From the NCBI GenBank assembly GCA_028292835.1, contig JAQGLP010000480.1, positions 1 to 5,163 of the forward strand: a stretch of 5,163 bases of DNA. The letters run 5' to 3'. Origin of the DNA: Variovorax sp. Lineage in GTDB: Bacteria; Pseudomonadota; Gammaproteobacteria; Burkholderiales; Burkholderiaceae_C. The first letter of the stretch is position 1, and every line of letters begins with the position of its first letter. The notes under the pieces are model-generated. The model ran no database searches. It saw nothing but the letters and a program-made list of their open reading frames with translations, and was not told the DNA's origin. Made by a program: the position numbers and the translations under genes. Of this stretch, positions 1 through 5,063 are shown one piece after another.

Positions 1-299
1 TCCTGGCGGTGTTCGAGCCGCGCAGCAACACCATGAAGCTGGGCGCCATGGCGGCCCGGCTGCCCTGGAGCCTGGAACCCGCCGCGCTGGCGTTTTGCCA
101 CAGCGCCGGCCTGGGCTGGGACGCCGCCGCCGCGCTGGCGCCGATGGGCGATCGGGCACAGGTCGCCGGAGCCATCGATGCGCTGGTGGCCCGGGTGTGC
201 GCCACGGCGCGGCCGGGCGACCACATCGTCTGCATGAGCAACGGCGGCTTCGGCGGCGTGCACGAGGTGCTTCTCACGGCGCTGCAGAGCGCTGGCTGA
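1..299 (+). CDS. mpl: UDP-N-acetylmuramate:L-alanyl-gamma-D-glutamyl-meso-DAP ligase, C-terminal end (5' truncated by window)
   Basis: This is the last 98 codons or so of a Mur-ligase family protein. The frame is open from the window edge (codons in phase with position 3) and ends at TGA 297-299. The readable part begins LAVFEPRSNTMKLG, and near the end has GDHIVCMSNGGFGGVHEVLL. The pairing of FEPRSNTMK with MSNGGFGGxH is characteristic of the C-terminal domain of Mpl and separates it from MurC. In the family, Mpl is a cytoplasmic ATP-dependent ligase that attaches the recycled tripeptide L-Ala-D-Glu-mDAP to UDP-MurNAc, returning it to peptidoglycan synthesis. The ATP-binding and central domains are outside the window. 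It converges with the DAHP synthase gene, whose stop codon is 66 bp away. The GTG at position 9 is an internal Val codon, not a start. Confidence 0.93.
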   Translation, partial: LAVFEPRSNTMKLGAMAARLPWSLEPAALAFCHSAGLGWDAAAALAPMGDRAQVAGAIDALVARVCATARPGDHIVCMSNGGFGGVHEVLLTALQSAG

Positions 300-365
300 G
301 ACGCCGGCGCGCCACGCCGCCAGGGCCGCAGCGAAAGGCGTGCCACACCCCGCGCCCGCGCCGCT
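300..365. other. Convergent intergenic gap, mpl / aroG
   Basis: These 66 bp separate two converging stop codons. They are almost entirely G and C. The best inverted repeat I see is CACGCC (313-318) with GGCGTG (337-342), a 6-bp stem with an 18-nt loop. There is also an 8-bp palindrome, GGCGCGCC, at 306-313. Neither is followed by a T run on either strand, so I do not call an intrinsic terminator. Transcripts from the two sides may overlap here, or end by Rho. Confidence 0.5.
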
Positions 366-1484
366 TCAGCCCCGGCGCTGCCGCACGGCCTGCGCGAGCG
401 TCTCCAGCAGGTCCGCCGAATCGTCCCAGCCCAGGCAGGCGTCGGTGATGCTCTGGCCGTAGTGCAGGTCGGCTGCGCGGTGCTGGCCCGGCGTGAATTT
501 CTGCGCGCCGGGGTTCAGGTGGCTCTCCACCATCAGGCCGAATACGCTCCGGCTGCCGCCGGCGACCTGTGCGGCGATGTCCGCCACGACGTCGAGCTGC
601 TTCTGATGCTGCTTGGCGCTGTTGGCGTGGCTGCAGTCGACCATCAGCGTGGGCGGCAGGCCAGCGGCCTCCAAATCGCGGCAGGCCGCCGCCACGCTGG
701 CCGCATCGTAGTTGGGCGCCTTGCCGCCGCGCAGGATCACGTGGCAGTCCCGGTTGCCGTTGGTCTGCACGATGGCGACCTGGCCGTTCTTGTGCACCGA
801 CAGGAAGTGGTGCCCGCGCGCCGCCGCCTGGATCGCGTCGGTGGCGATGCGGATGTTGCCGTCGGTGCCGTTCTTGAAGCCGATCGGTGCCGAGATGCCC
901 GAGGCCAGTTCGCGGTGCACCTGGCTTTCGGTGGTGCGGGCTCCGATGGCGCCCCAGGCGATCAGGTCGCCGATGTACTGCGGCGAGATCACGTCGAGGA
1001 ACTCGCTGCCCGCCGGCAGGCCCATCCGGTTGATGTCGATCAGGAGCTGGCGCGCGATGCGCAGGCCCTCGTCGATGCGGAAGGTTTCGTCCAGGTAGGG
1101 GTCGTTGATGAGGCCCTTCCAGCCGACCGTGGTGCGCGGCTTCTCGAAGTACACGCGCATCACGATCTCCAGCGTGCCGGCATGTTTCTCGCGCTCGGCC
1201 TTCAGGCGCCGGGCGTACTCGAGCGCGGCGGCCGGGTCGTGGATCGAGCACGGGCCCATCACCACCAGCAACCGGTCGTCCGTGCCGGCCATGATGTCGT
1301 GGATGGCGCGGCGGGTGCCGGTGATCAGCGCCTCTACCGGCGTGCCGCGGATCGGGAAGAAGCGGATGAGGTGTTCGGGAGGAGGCAGCACGGTGATGTC
1401 CTGGATGCGTTCGTCGTCGGTCTGGCTGGTTTTTTCGACGTTCGCATACCAGTTGTCGCTGGCGGTGGCGTTGGGCTTGGTCAT
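366..1484 (-). CDS. aroG: 3-deoxy-7-phosphoheptulonate (DAHP) synthase, class I AroG type
   Basis: This cytoplasmic enzyme condenses phosphoenolpyruvate and erythrose 4-phosphate to DAHP, the first step of the shikimate pathway. The 372-residue product has the usual length for short class I enzymes. Clear motifs are LLVVMGPCSIHDP (73-84), RVYFEKPRTTVGWKGLINDP (110-129), GARTTESQVHRELASG (181-196), GFKNGTDG (202-209) and ILRGGKAPNY (250-259). The four metal ligands known from E. coli AroG align with Cys79, His286, Glu320 and Asp348. Effector-site residues resemble AroG more than AroF: EFLDVISPQY at 161-170, and Ser198 at the place of AroG Ser180. This suggests Phe inhibition, but that is inference. 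I chose the ATG at 1484 because AAGGAG (1492-1497) sits 7 nt upstream; the longer in-frame start at 1517 would lie in the terminator's U tract. Transcription is probably controlled by the attenuator just upstream. The symbol denotes the AroG type, not proven orthology. Confidence 0.96.
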   Translation of the reverse strand: MTKPNATASDNWYANVEKTSQTDDERIQDITVLPPPEHLIRFFPIRGTPVEALITGTRRAIHDIMAGTDDRLLVVMGPCSIHDPAAALEYARRLKAEREKHAGTLEIVMRVYFEKPRTTVGWKGLINDPYLDETFRIDEGLRIARQLLIDINRMGLPAGSEFLDVISPQYIGDLIAWGAIGARTTESQVHRELASGISAPIGFKNGTDGNIRIATDAIQAAARGHHFLSVHKNGQVAIVQTNGNRDCHVILRGGKAPNYDAASVAAACRDLEAAGLPPTLMVDCSHANSAKQHQKQLDVVADIAAQVAGGSRSVFGLMVESHLNPGAQKFTPGQHRAADLHYGQSITDACLGWDDSADLLETLAQAVRQRRG

Positions 1485-1491
1485 CGGGAAG

Positions 1492-1497
1492 CTCCTT
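1492..1497 (-). promoter_or_regulatory. Ribosome binding site of the DAHP synthase gene
   Basis: AAGGAG on the minus strand, 7 nt before ATG 1484. It fixes the start and rejects the 11-residue longer version beginning at 1517. It lies beyond the leader terminator, so only read-through transcripts carry it. Confidence 0.85.
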
Positions 1498-1517
1498 GCT
1501 TGGGACGGAATAGGCAC

Positions 1518-1552
1518 AAAAAAACCGCCGGGCTTGTGGCGCCGGCGGTTTT
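1518..1552 (-). terminator. Intrinsic terminator in the aroG leader (attenuator terminator)
   Basis: Read on the minus strand, the sequence is AAAACCGCCGG, a 10-nt loop (CGCCACAAGC), then CCGGCGGTTTT followed by three more T. The arms are perfectly complementary: seven G-C pairs (1542-1548 with 1525-1531) plus four A-U pairs. The run of seven T occupies 1518-1524. It lies 33 bases upstream of the DAHP synthase start codon and 19 bases past the leader-peptide stop, so it cannot be serving the end of a long upstream gene. The opposite strand has only four T after the stem, so it is mainly a minus-strand terminator. Confidence 0.9.
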
Positions 1553-1571
1553 GGGAGGGTGTCTGTCTGCT

Positions 1572-1646
1572 TTACGCGCTCGCCTCTCGTCCGCCGGAAT
1601 CCGGGAACCAGAAGTAGGAAAAGAAGAAGGCGGCGCGGGAATGCAT
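1572..1646 (-). CDS. Aromatic-rich leader peptide of the aroG attenuator (24 aa)
   Basis: A 24-codon frame runs from ATG 1646 to TAA 1572-1574. The peptide begins MHSRAAFFFSYFWFP and ends DSGGREASA. Residues 7-14 (1605-1628) include Phe at 7, 8, 9, 12 and 14, Tyr11 and Trp13, so seven of eight residues are aromatic. Such runs are the hallmark of leader peptides like E. coli PheL and TrpL, whose translation measures charged tRNA and which have no other product function. The position immediately before a terminator hairpin and a DAHP synthase gene supports this reading. I see no clear Shine-Dalgarno sequence before the ATG. An in-frame GTG at 1664 would add six residues without altering the aromatic run. 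Whether the peptide is made is inferred. Confidence 0.85.
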   Translation of the reverse strand: MHSRAAFFFSYFWFPDSGGREASA

Positions 1647-1654
1647 GGAGCGGC

Positions 1655-1663
1655 AATGTAGCA
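1655..1663 (-). promoter_or_regulatory. Candidate extended -10 promoter for the aroG leader
   Basis: On the minus strand, TGCTACATT matches an extended -10 (TGn followed by a 4/6 match to TATAAT). No convincing -35 lies 16-18 nt upstream, as expected only for the extended -10 class. It would place the start of transcription near 1647-1649, just 1-3 nt before the leader-peptide ATG. Some promoter must lie in or near the 71 bp between the lipoprotein stop and the leader ATG, unless the leader is read from upstream. This is the best candidate I see, but weak. Confidence 0.35.
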
Positions 1664-1685
1664 CGAAAGCCGCTGGAGCCCTGCT

Positions 1686-1701
1686 GGCCGTCCGGACGGC
1701 C
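1686..1701. repeat. 16-bp perfect palindrome downstream of the lipoprotein gene
   Basis: GGCCGTCCGGACGGCC is a perfect palindrome with no spacer, lying 16 bp after the lipoprotein stop and about 25 bp before the candidate -10 of the aroG leader. As RNA it could form a 5-6 bp G-C stem with a small loop, but no T run follows on either strand. It could be a weak terminator for the lipoprotein transcript or a dimeric operator. The sequence alone does not decide. Confidence 0.4.
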
Positions 1702-1717
1702 ACGCGTTCCGCTCGCG

Positions 1718-2251
1718 TCAGCGGTAGCCCGTCTCGTTGGGGTTGTGGATGATCCAGATCAGGTTGCCGCTGGAGAAGTTGCCCATGCCGCCGCCCGCGA
1801 AGATCAGCCGCCCCTGGCCCTTGTAGGCCATTTCGAAGCGATGCCGGTCGGCGCCGAAGTAAAACGGAATCCAGGCCTTGCCCGTGACGTAGGCGCCCTG
1901 GTCGGTCGGCGGGCCGATCAGGTCCGTGACCTGCTTGGTGGACATGCCGATCTGCAGTTGGGTGAACTTGCTGCCCGGCGCCGGGTTGCCCGTGATCTCG
2001 CCCTCGAAATCGTTGATCCCCTTGACCGTGCGGCCGCTGCCAGCCTCGATCTTGGACGAATCAATGACATTGCCGCGCGCGTCCATTCCGGCCCTGGCAC
2101 CCGCCGGGGCACTGGCCGTGGCGGTGGTCGCGGCGGCCGGCGTGGCGGGCTGCCTCAGCGCATCGACGCGCTCTCGCACCGACGTGCAGCCGGCGCCGAG
2201 CAGCGCCGCGCCCATCGCGAGCGACAGGACGAAAGTCGAATTGAGTTTCAT
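1718..2251 (-). CDS. Putative lipoprotein with BamE/SmpA-like domain
   Basis: The 177-residue product starts MKLNSTFVLSLAMGAALLGA and then GCTS, a signal peptide with a lipobox-like site whose Cys (about residue 22) would be lipidated. A low-complexity Ala/Thr/Pro linker follows (about residues 35-55), then a folded domain. The stretch FTQLQIGMSTKQVTDLIGPP (about 96-115) resembles the opening of BamE/SmpA/OmlA domains (LxxGMs..qV..llG.P). The C-terminal part is rich in aromatic residues and glycine. I recognise no specific named protein. Function is unknown; a periplasm-facing envelope role is inferred. ATG 2251 is preferred over TTG 2257 because GAGGAGG lies 7 nt upstream of it. Only 38 bp separate it from the tldD stop, so it is probably cotranscribed with tldD. 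Confidence 0.82.
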   Translation of the reverse strand: MKLNSTFVLSLAMGAALLGAGCTSVRERVDALRQPATPAAATTATASAPAGARAGMDARGNVIDSSKIEAGSGRTVKGINDFEGEITGNPAPGSKFTQLQIGMSTKQVTDLIGPPTDQGAYVTGKAWIPFYFGADRHRFEMAYKGQGRLIFAGGGMGNFSSGNLIWIIHNPNETGYR

Positions 2252-2258
2252 GGACAAG

Positions 2259-2265
2259 CCTCCTC
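2259..2265 (-). promoter_or_regulatory. Ribosome binding site of the lipoprotein gene
   Basis: GAGGAGG on the minus strand, 7 nt before ATG 2251. It is the strongest Shine-Dalgarno sequence in the window and decides the start in favour of MKLNST over the TTG two codons earlier. Confidence 0.85.
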
Positions 2266-2289
2266 GGGGGTGGATGGAGAGACGGATTA

Positions 2290-3750
2290 TCAGGCGGTGC
2301 CGCCCACCGTCAGCCCGTCGATGCGCAAGGTCGGCTGGCCGACGCCGACCGGCACGCTCTGGCCTTCCTTGCCGCAGGTGCCCACGCCCGAATCGAGCGC
2401 CATGTCGTTGCCGATCATGGTGACGCGCGTGAGCGCATCGGGCCCGTTGCCGACGATGGTGGCGCCCTTGACCGGGTACTGGACCTTCCCGTTCTCGACC
2501 CAGTAGGCCTCGCTCGCCGAGAACACGAACTTGCCGCTGGTGATGTCGACCTGGCCGCCGCCGAAATTGGTGGCGTAGAGGCCGCGCTCGATGCTGGCGA
2601 CGATCTCCTTCGGGTCCTTGTCGCCGCCCAGCATGTAAGTGTTGGTCATGCGCGGCATCGGCACGTGGGCGTAGCTCTCGCGCCGGCCGTTGCCGGTGGG
2701 GCGGGTCTTCATCAGGCGCGCGTTGAGCGAATCCTGGATGTAGGCCTTCAGGATGCCGTCCTCGATCAGTACGTTGCGCTGGCTGGCATTGCCCTCGTCG
2801 TCGACGTTGAGCGAGCCGCGACGGTCGGCGAGGGTGCCGTCGTCGAGCACCGTGACGCCCTTGGCCGCCACGCGCTCGCCGATGCGCCCGGAAAACGCGC
2901 TGGAGCCCTTACGGTTGAAGTCGCCCTCCAGCCCGTGGCCGATCGCCTCGTGCAGCAGGATGCCCGGCCAGCCCGGGCCGAGCACCACCGTCATCTCGCC
3001 GGCCGGCGCCGGGCGCGCGTCGAGGTTGGTGAGCGCCGCGTTCACGGCCTGGTCGACGTACTCGGCGATGCGTGCATCGTCGAAATACGCCAGACCGAAA
3101 CGCCCGCCGCCGCCGCCCGAGCCGATCTCGCGCCGCCCGCCCTCCTCGGCGATCACCGTCACCGACAGCCGCACCAGCGGGCGCACGTCGGCCGCCAGCG
3201 TGCCGTCGGCGCGCGCCACCAGCACCACGTCGTACTCGCTGGCCAGCCCCGCCATCACCTGCGCCACGCGCGGGTCGCGGCTGCGCGCGAGCTGCTCGGT
3301 CTTCTCGAGCAGGTGGACCTTGGCGCTGCTGTCGAGCGTCGAGATCGGGTCGATGCCGCCGTACAGCGAGCGGCTGGACGCTATCTTCCTGGTAGCAACC
3401 TTGGCCCGCCCCGTGCGGGCCGTGGCCGAAATCGACCGCACGGTGCGGGCGGCGTCGAGCAGCGCGGCCTCGGAGATGTCGTCGGAGTAGGCAAAGGCGG
3501 TTTTCTCGCCACTGACGGCGCGCACGCCCACGCCCTGGTCGATGCTGAAGCTGCCGGTCTTGACGATGCCCTCCTCCAGGCTCCAGCCCTCGCTGCGCGT
3601 GTACTGGAAGTAGAGATCGGCATCGTCGACCTTGTGCGCGTTGATTTCGGCCAGCGCGCGCGCGAGGTGCGACTCGTCGAGGCCGAACGGGGTGAGCAGG
3701 AGCTGCTGCGCCGTGGCGAGGCGCTCGATGGTGGGTTCGCGGGAGATCAT
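2290..3750 (-). CDS. tldD: Metalloprotease TldD
   Basis: The 486-residue product matches TldD along its length (E. coli TldD is 481). TldD works with TldE/PmbA as a cytoplasmic zinc protease that degrades unfolded peptides; in E. coli it takes part in microcin B17 maturation and CcdA turnover. Visible signatures are SFSIDQGVGVRAVSGEKTAF (67-86), DGTLAADVRPLVRLSV (182-197), the Gly-rich run GSGGGGGRFG (210-219), and the HExxxH motif at 267-272 (LLHEAIGHGLEGDFNRKG). Further on are RRESYAHVPMPRMTNTYML (356-374) and DSGVGTCGKEGQS (453-465). By family knowledge His267, His272 and Cys459 bind zinc and Glu268 is catalytic; all are present. The end, LTVGGTA, is typical. No partner tldE is visible. 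ATG 3750 gives the family N-terminus, although I see no good ribosome binding site before it. Confidence 0.96.
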   Translation of the reverse strand: MISREPTIERLATAQQLLLTPFGLDESHLARALAEINAHKVDDADLYFQYTRSEGWSLEEGIVKTGSFSIDQGVGVRAVSGEKTAFAYSDDISEAALLDAARTVRSISATARTGRAKVATRKIASSRSLYGGIDPISTLDSSAKVHLLEKTEQLARSRDPRVAQVMAGLASEYDVVLVARADGTLAADVRPLVRLSVTVIAEEGGRREIGSGGGGGRFGLAYFDDARIAEYVDQAVNAALTNLDARPAPAGEMTVVLGPGWPGILLHEAIGHGLEGDFNRKGSSAFSGRIGERVAAKGVTVLDDGTLADRRGSLNVDDEGNASQRNVLIEDGILKAYIQDSLNARLMKTRPTGNGRRESYAHVPMPRMTNTYMLGGDKDPKEIVASIERGLYATNFGGGQVDITSGKFVFSASEAYWVENGKVQYPVKGATIVGNGPDALTRVTMIGNDMALDSGVGTCGKEGQSVPVGVGQPTLRIDGLTVGGTA

Positions 3751-3908
3751 GAAAGGATTATTGCTCGCCCCCAGGCTGCGCGGCACTGCGTGTCCGCTTC
3801 GCCTTCCCCCGGCCGGGGGCAACACCGGCGGCCCGGCGGAGCCGGTTCCGCGGCGTTCCACGAACGGACCTGGCTGCGCCGGCCACGCCAGGCAAGCCCC
3901 TGGCAGAG
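3751..3908. other. GC-rich intergenic spacer with several inverted repeats (rodA-tldD)
   Basis: These 158 bp lie between the rodA stop and the tldD start and show no coding frame I can support. They hold a 14-bp perfect palindrome CCCCCGGCCGGGGG (3806-3819), an inverted pair ACCGGC/GCCGGT (3824-3829, 3841-3846), and a hairpin just past the rodA stop (3887-3904). The block about 3800-3860 has the look of a dispersed intergenic repeat of Burkholderiales chromosomes. That is an impression from memory and is untested. A promoter for tldD may be here, but I could not pick a credible -35/-10 pair. Confidence 0.5.
3887..3904 (-). repeat. Hairpin just downstream of rodA
   Basis: GCCAGG and CCTGGC flank a 6-nt loop, starting 5 bp past the rodA stop. 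A third copy, CCTGGC at 3869-3874, could pair with the GCCAGG at 3887-3892 instead. No T run follows on the minus strand, so it may protect the 3' end or act as a weak terminator; it is not a standard intrinsic terminator. Confidence 0.4.
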
Positions 3909-5063
3909 TCAGCTTTGGATCAACCGTTTGCTGCGCGCGATCGACATCAGGATGCCCAGCCCCAGTCCGAGCGTGACCATCGCCGTGCCGCCGTATCTGA
4001 TGAAGGGCAGCGGCACGCCCACCACCGGCAGGATGCCGCTGACCATGCCCATGTTCACGAAAGCATAGGCGAAGAAGATCATCGTGACCGCGCCAGCCAG
4101 GAGGCGCGAGAACATCGTCGGCGCCTCCAGCGCGATCGCCAGCCCGCGAAAGACCAGGAAGATGAAAGCGGCGATCAGCAGCAGGTTGCCCACCAGCCCG
4201 AACTCCTCCGAATAGGCCGCGAAGATGAAGTCGGTGGTGCGCTCGGGGATGAACTCCAGGTGCGTCTGCGTGCCCTGCATGAAGCCGCGGCCGCGCACGC
4301 CGCCCGCGCCGATGGCGATCATCCCCTGGATGATGTGGAAGCCCTTGCCGAGCGGGTCGGTGGTCGGATCGAGCAGCGTGCACACGCGCTGCTTCTGGTA
4401 GTCGTGCAGCACGCGCCAGTCGAAGCCGTCGGCGCACAGGGTCGACTCGTAACCCACGATGAGCGCGATGGCCACGAGGCCGATGGCCACGGGCGGCACG
4501 ATCAGCTTCCATGACAGCCCGGCGAAGAAGATCACCGACAGCCCGGCGGCCAGCACCAGCAGCGACGTGCCCAGGTCGGGCTGCTTCATGATGAGCCCCA
4601 CCGGCACCGCCAGTAGCGCGGTGGCGACGGCGAAATCGAGCGGCCGCAGCTGGCCCTCGCGCCGCTGGAACCACCAGGCCAGCATCAGCGGCATGGCGAT
4701 CTTCAGGATCTCGCTGGGCTGGATCACCACGCCGACGTTGATCCACCGCCTGGCGCCCTTCTTGGTGATGCCGAAGACCGCCACCGCCACCAGCAGCGCC
4801 ACGCCCAGCGTGTAGAGCGGCACCGCCGCGCTCATCAGGCGCTGCGGCGGCACCTGCGCCACCACGAACATGATGAAGCCCGCCAGCAGCATGTTGCGGC
4901 CGTGGTCCAGGAAGCGCGAGCCGTGGTCCCAGCCCGACGAGTACATGGTGAGCAGTCCGGCGCAGGCCAGCAGGAACACGGCGAACGCGAGGAATCCGTC
5001 GAAGCCCTGGAACACCGGCAGCACGCGCCGCACGAACGAAGGAGGATTGAGGACGTCCGGCAT
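3909..5063 (-). CDS. rodA: Rod shape-determining SEDS glycosyltransferase RodA
   Basis: This 384-residue inner-membrane protein has about ten hydrophobic segments and belongs to the SEDS family. RodA polymerises lipid II into glycan strands in the elongation complex, paired with PBP2. Diagnostic stretches are KKGARRWINVGVVIQPSEIL (101-120), MKQPDLGTSLLVLAAG (159-174), LDPTTDPLGKGFHIIQG (231-247), a conserved loop THLEFIPERTTDFIFAAYSE (267-286) and LPVVGVPLPFIRYGG (345-359). Asp278 in ERTTDF is likely the conserved acidic residue essential in RodA enzymes. The P-S-E and PLPFIRYGG motifs favour RodA over FtsW, and the body is intact. ATG 5063 is the only usable start after an in-frame TAA at 5073-5075. 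It has no Shine-Dalgarno sequence, so initiation may depend on coupling to an upstream gene. In relatives that gene is commonly mrdA (PBP2), which is not identifiable here. Confidence 0.96.
   Translation of the reverse strand: MPDVLNPPSFVRRVLPVFQGFDGFLAFAVFLLACAGLLTMYSSGWDHGSRFLDHGRNMLLAGFIMFVVAQVPPQRLMSAAVPLYTLGVALLVAVAVFGITKKGARRWINVGVVIQPSEILKIAMPLMLAWWFQRREGQLRPLDFAVATALLAVPVGLIMKQPDLGTSLLVLAAGLSVIFFAGLSWKLIVPPVAIGLVAIALIVGYESTLCADGFDWRVLHDYQKQRVCTLLDPTTDPLGKGFHIIQGMIAIGAGGVRGRGFMQGTQTHLEFIPERTTDFIFAAYSEEFGLVGNLLLIAAFIFLVFRGLAIALEAPTMFSRLLAGAVTMIFFAYAFVNMGMVSGILPVVGVPLPFIRYGGTAMVTLGLGLGILMSIARSKRLIQS

Larger units (their letters stand above)
1518..1646 (-). promoter_or_regulatory. Ribosome-mediated transcription attenuator controlling DAHP synthase
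   Basis: The element comprises the leader peptide, an antiterminator segment and the terminator. The heptamer CCGGCGG occurs twice: inside codons 17-19 of the peptide (1591-1597) and as the 3' arm of the terminator (1525-1531). The terminator's 5' arm, CCGCCGG (1542-1548), can pair with either one, so antiterminator and terminator exclude each other. A competing early hairpin may form between codons 4-7 (CGCGCCGCCT) and codons 21-24 (AGGCG, one bulged A, GCGCG; 1575-1585). By analogy with pheA and trp attenuators, a ribosome stalled on Phe, Tyr or Trp codons 7-14 would break the early hairpin, free 1591-1597 and allow read-through into the DAHP synthase gene. Pairings were found by eye, with no energy calculation. 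Confidence 0.78.

Noticed and set aside
1485..1517. The 11-residue N-terminal extension of DAHP synthase from the start at 1517
   Set aside because: That start lies directly at the terminator's U tract with no room for a ribosome binding site, whereas ATG 1484 has AAGGAG at 7 nt.
1518..1552. The hairpin read as the ordinary end-of-operon terminator of the lipoprotein gene
   Set aside because: It is about 165 bp beyond that gene's stop, past a separate short frame rich in aromatic codons, and only 33 bases before the aroG start. An attenuator explains these facts better, although it would also stop read-through from upstream.
274..1656. A 460-codon minus-strand frame overlapping aroG and the leader
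   Set aside because: It is out of frame with the clearly conserved DAHP synthase and rich in Arg, Pro and His, so it is a shadow. The biologically meaningful short frame in the leader is in another phase.
462..1661. A 399-codon plus-strand frame opposite aroG
   Set aside because: It is antisense to DAHP synthase and has no motif or ribosome binding site; it is a shadow frame.
2665..4068. A 467-codon plus-strand frame opposite tldD
   Set aside because: Its composition (Ala, Arg, Val, His rich) and position antisense to a well-conserved gene mark it as a mirror frame. No family motif was seen.
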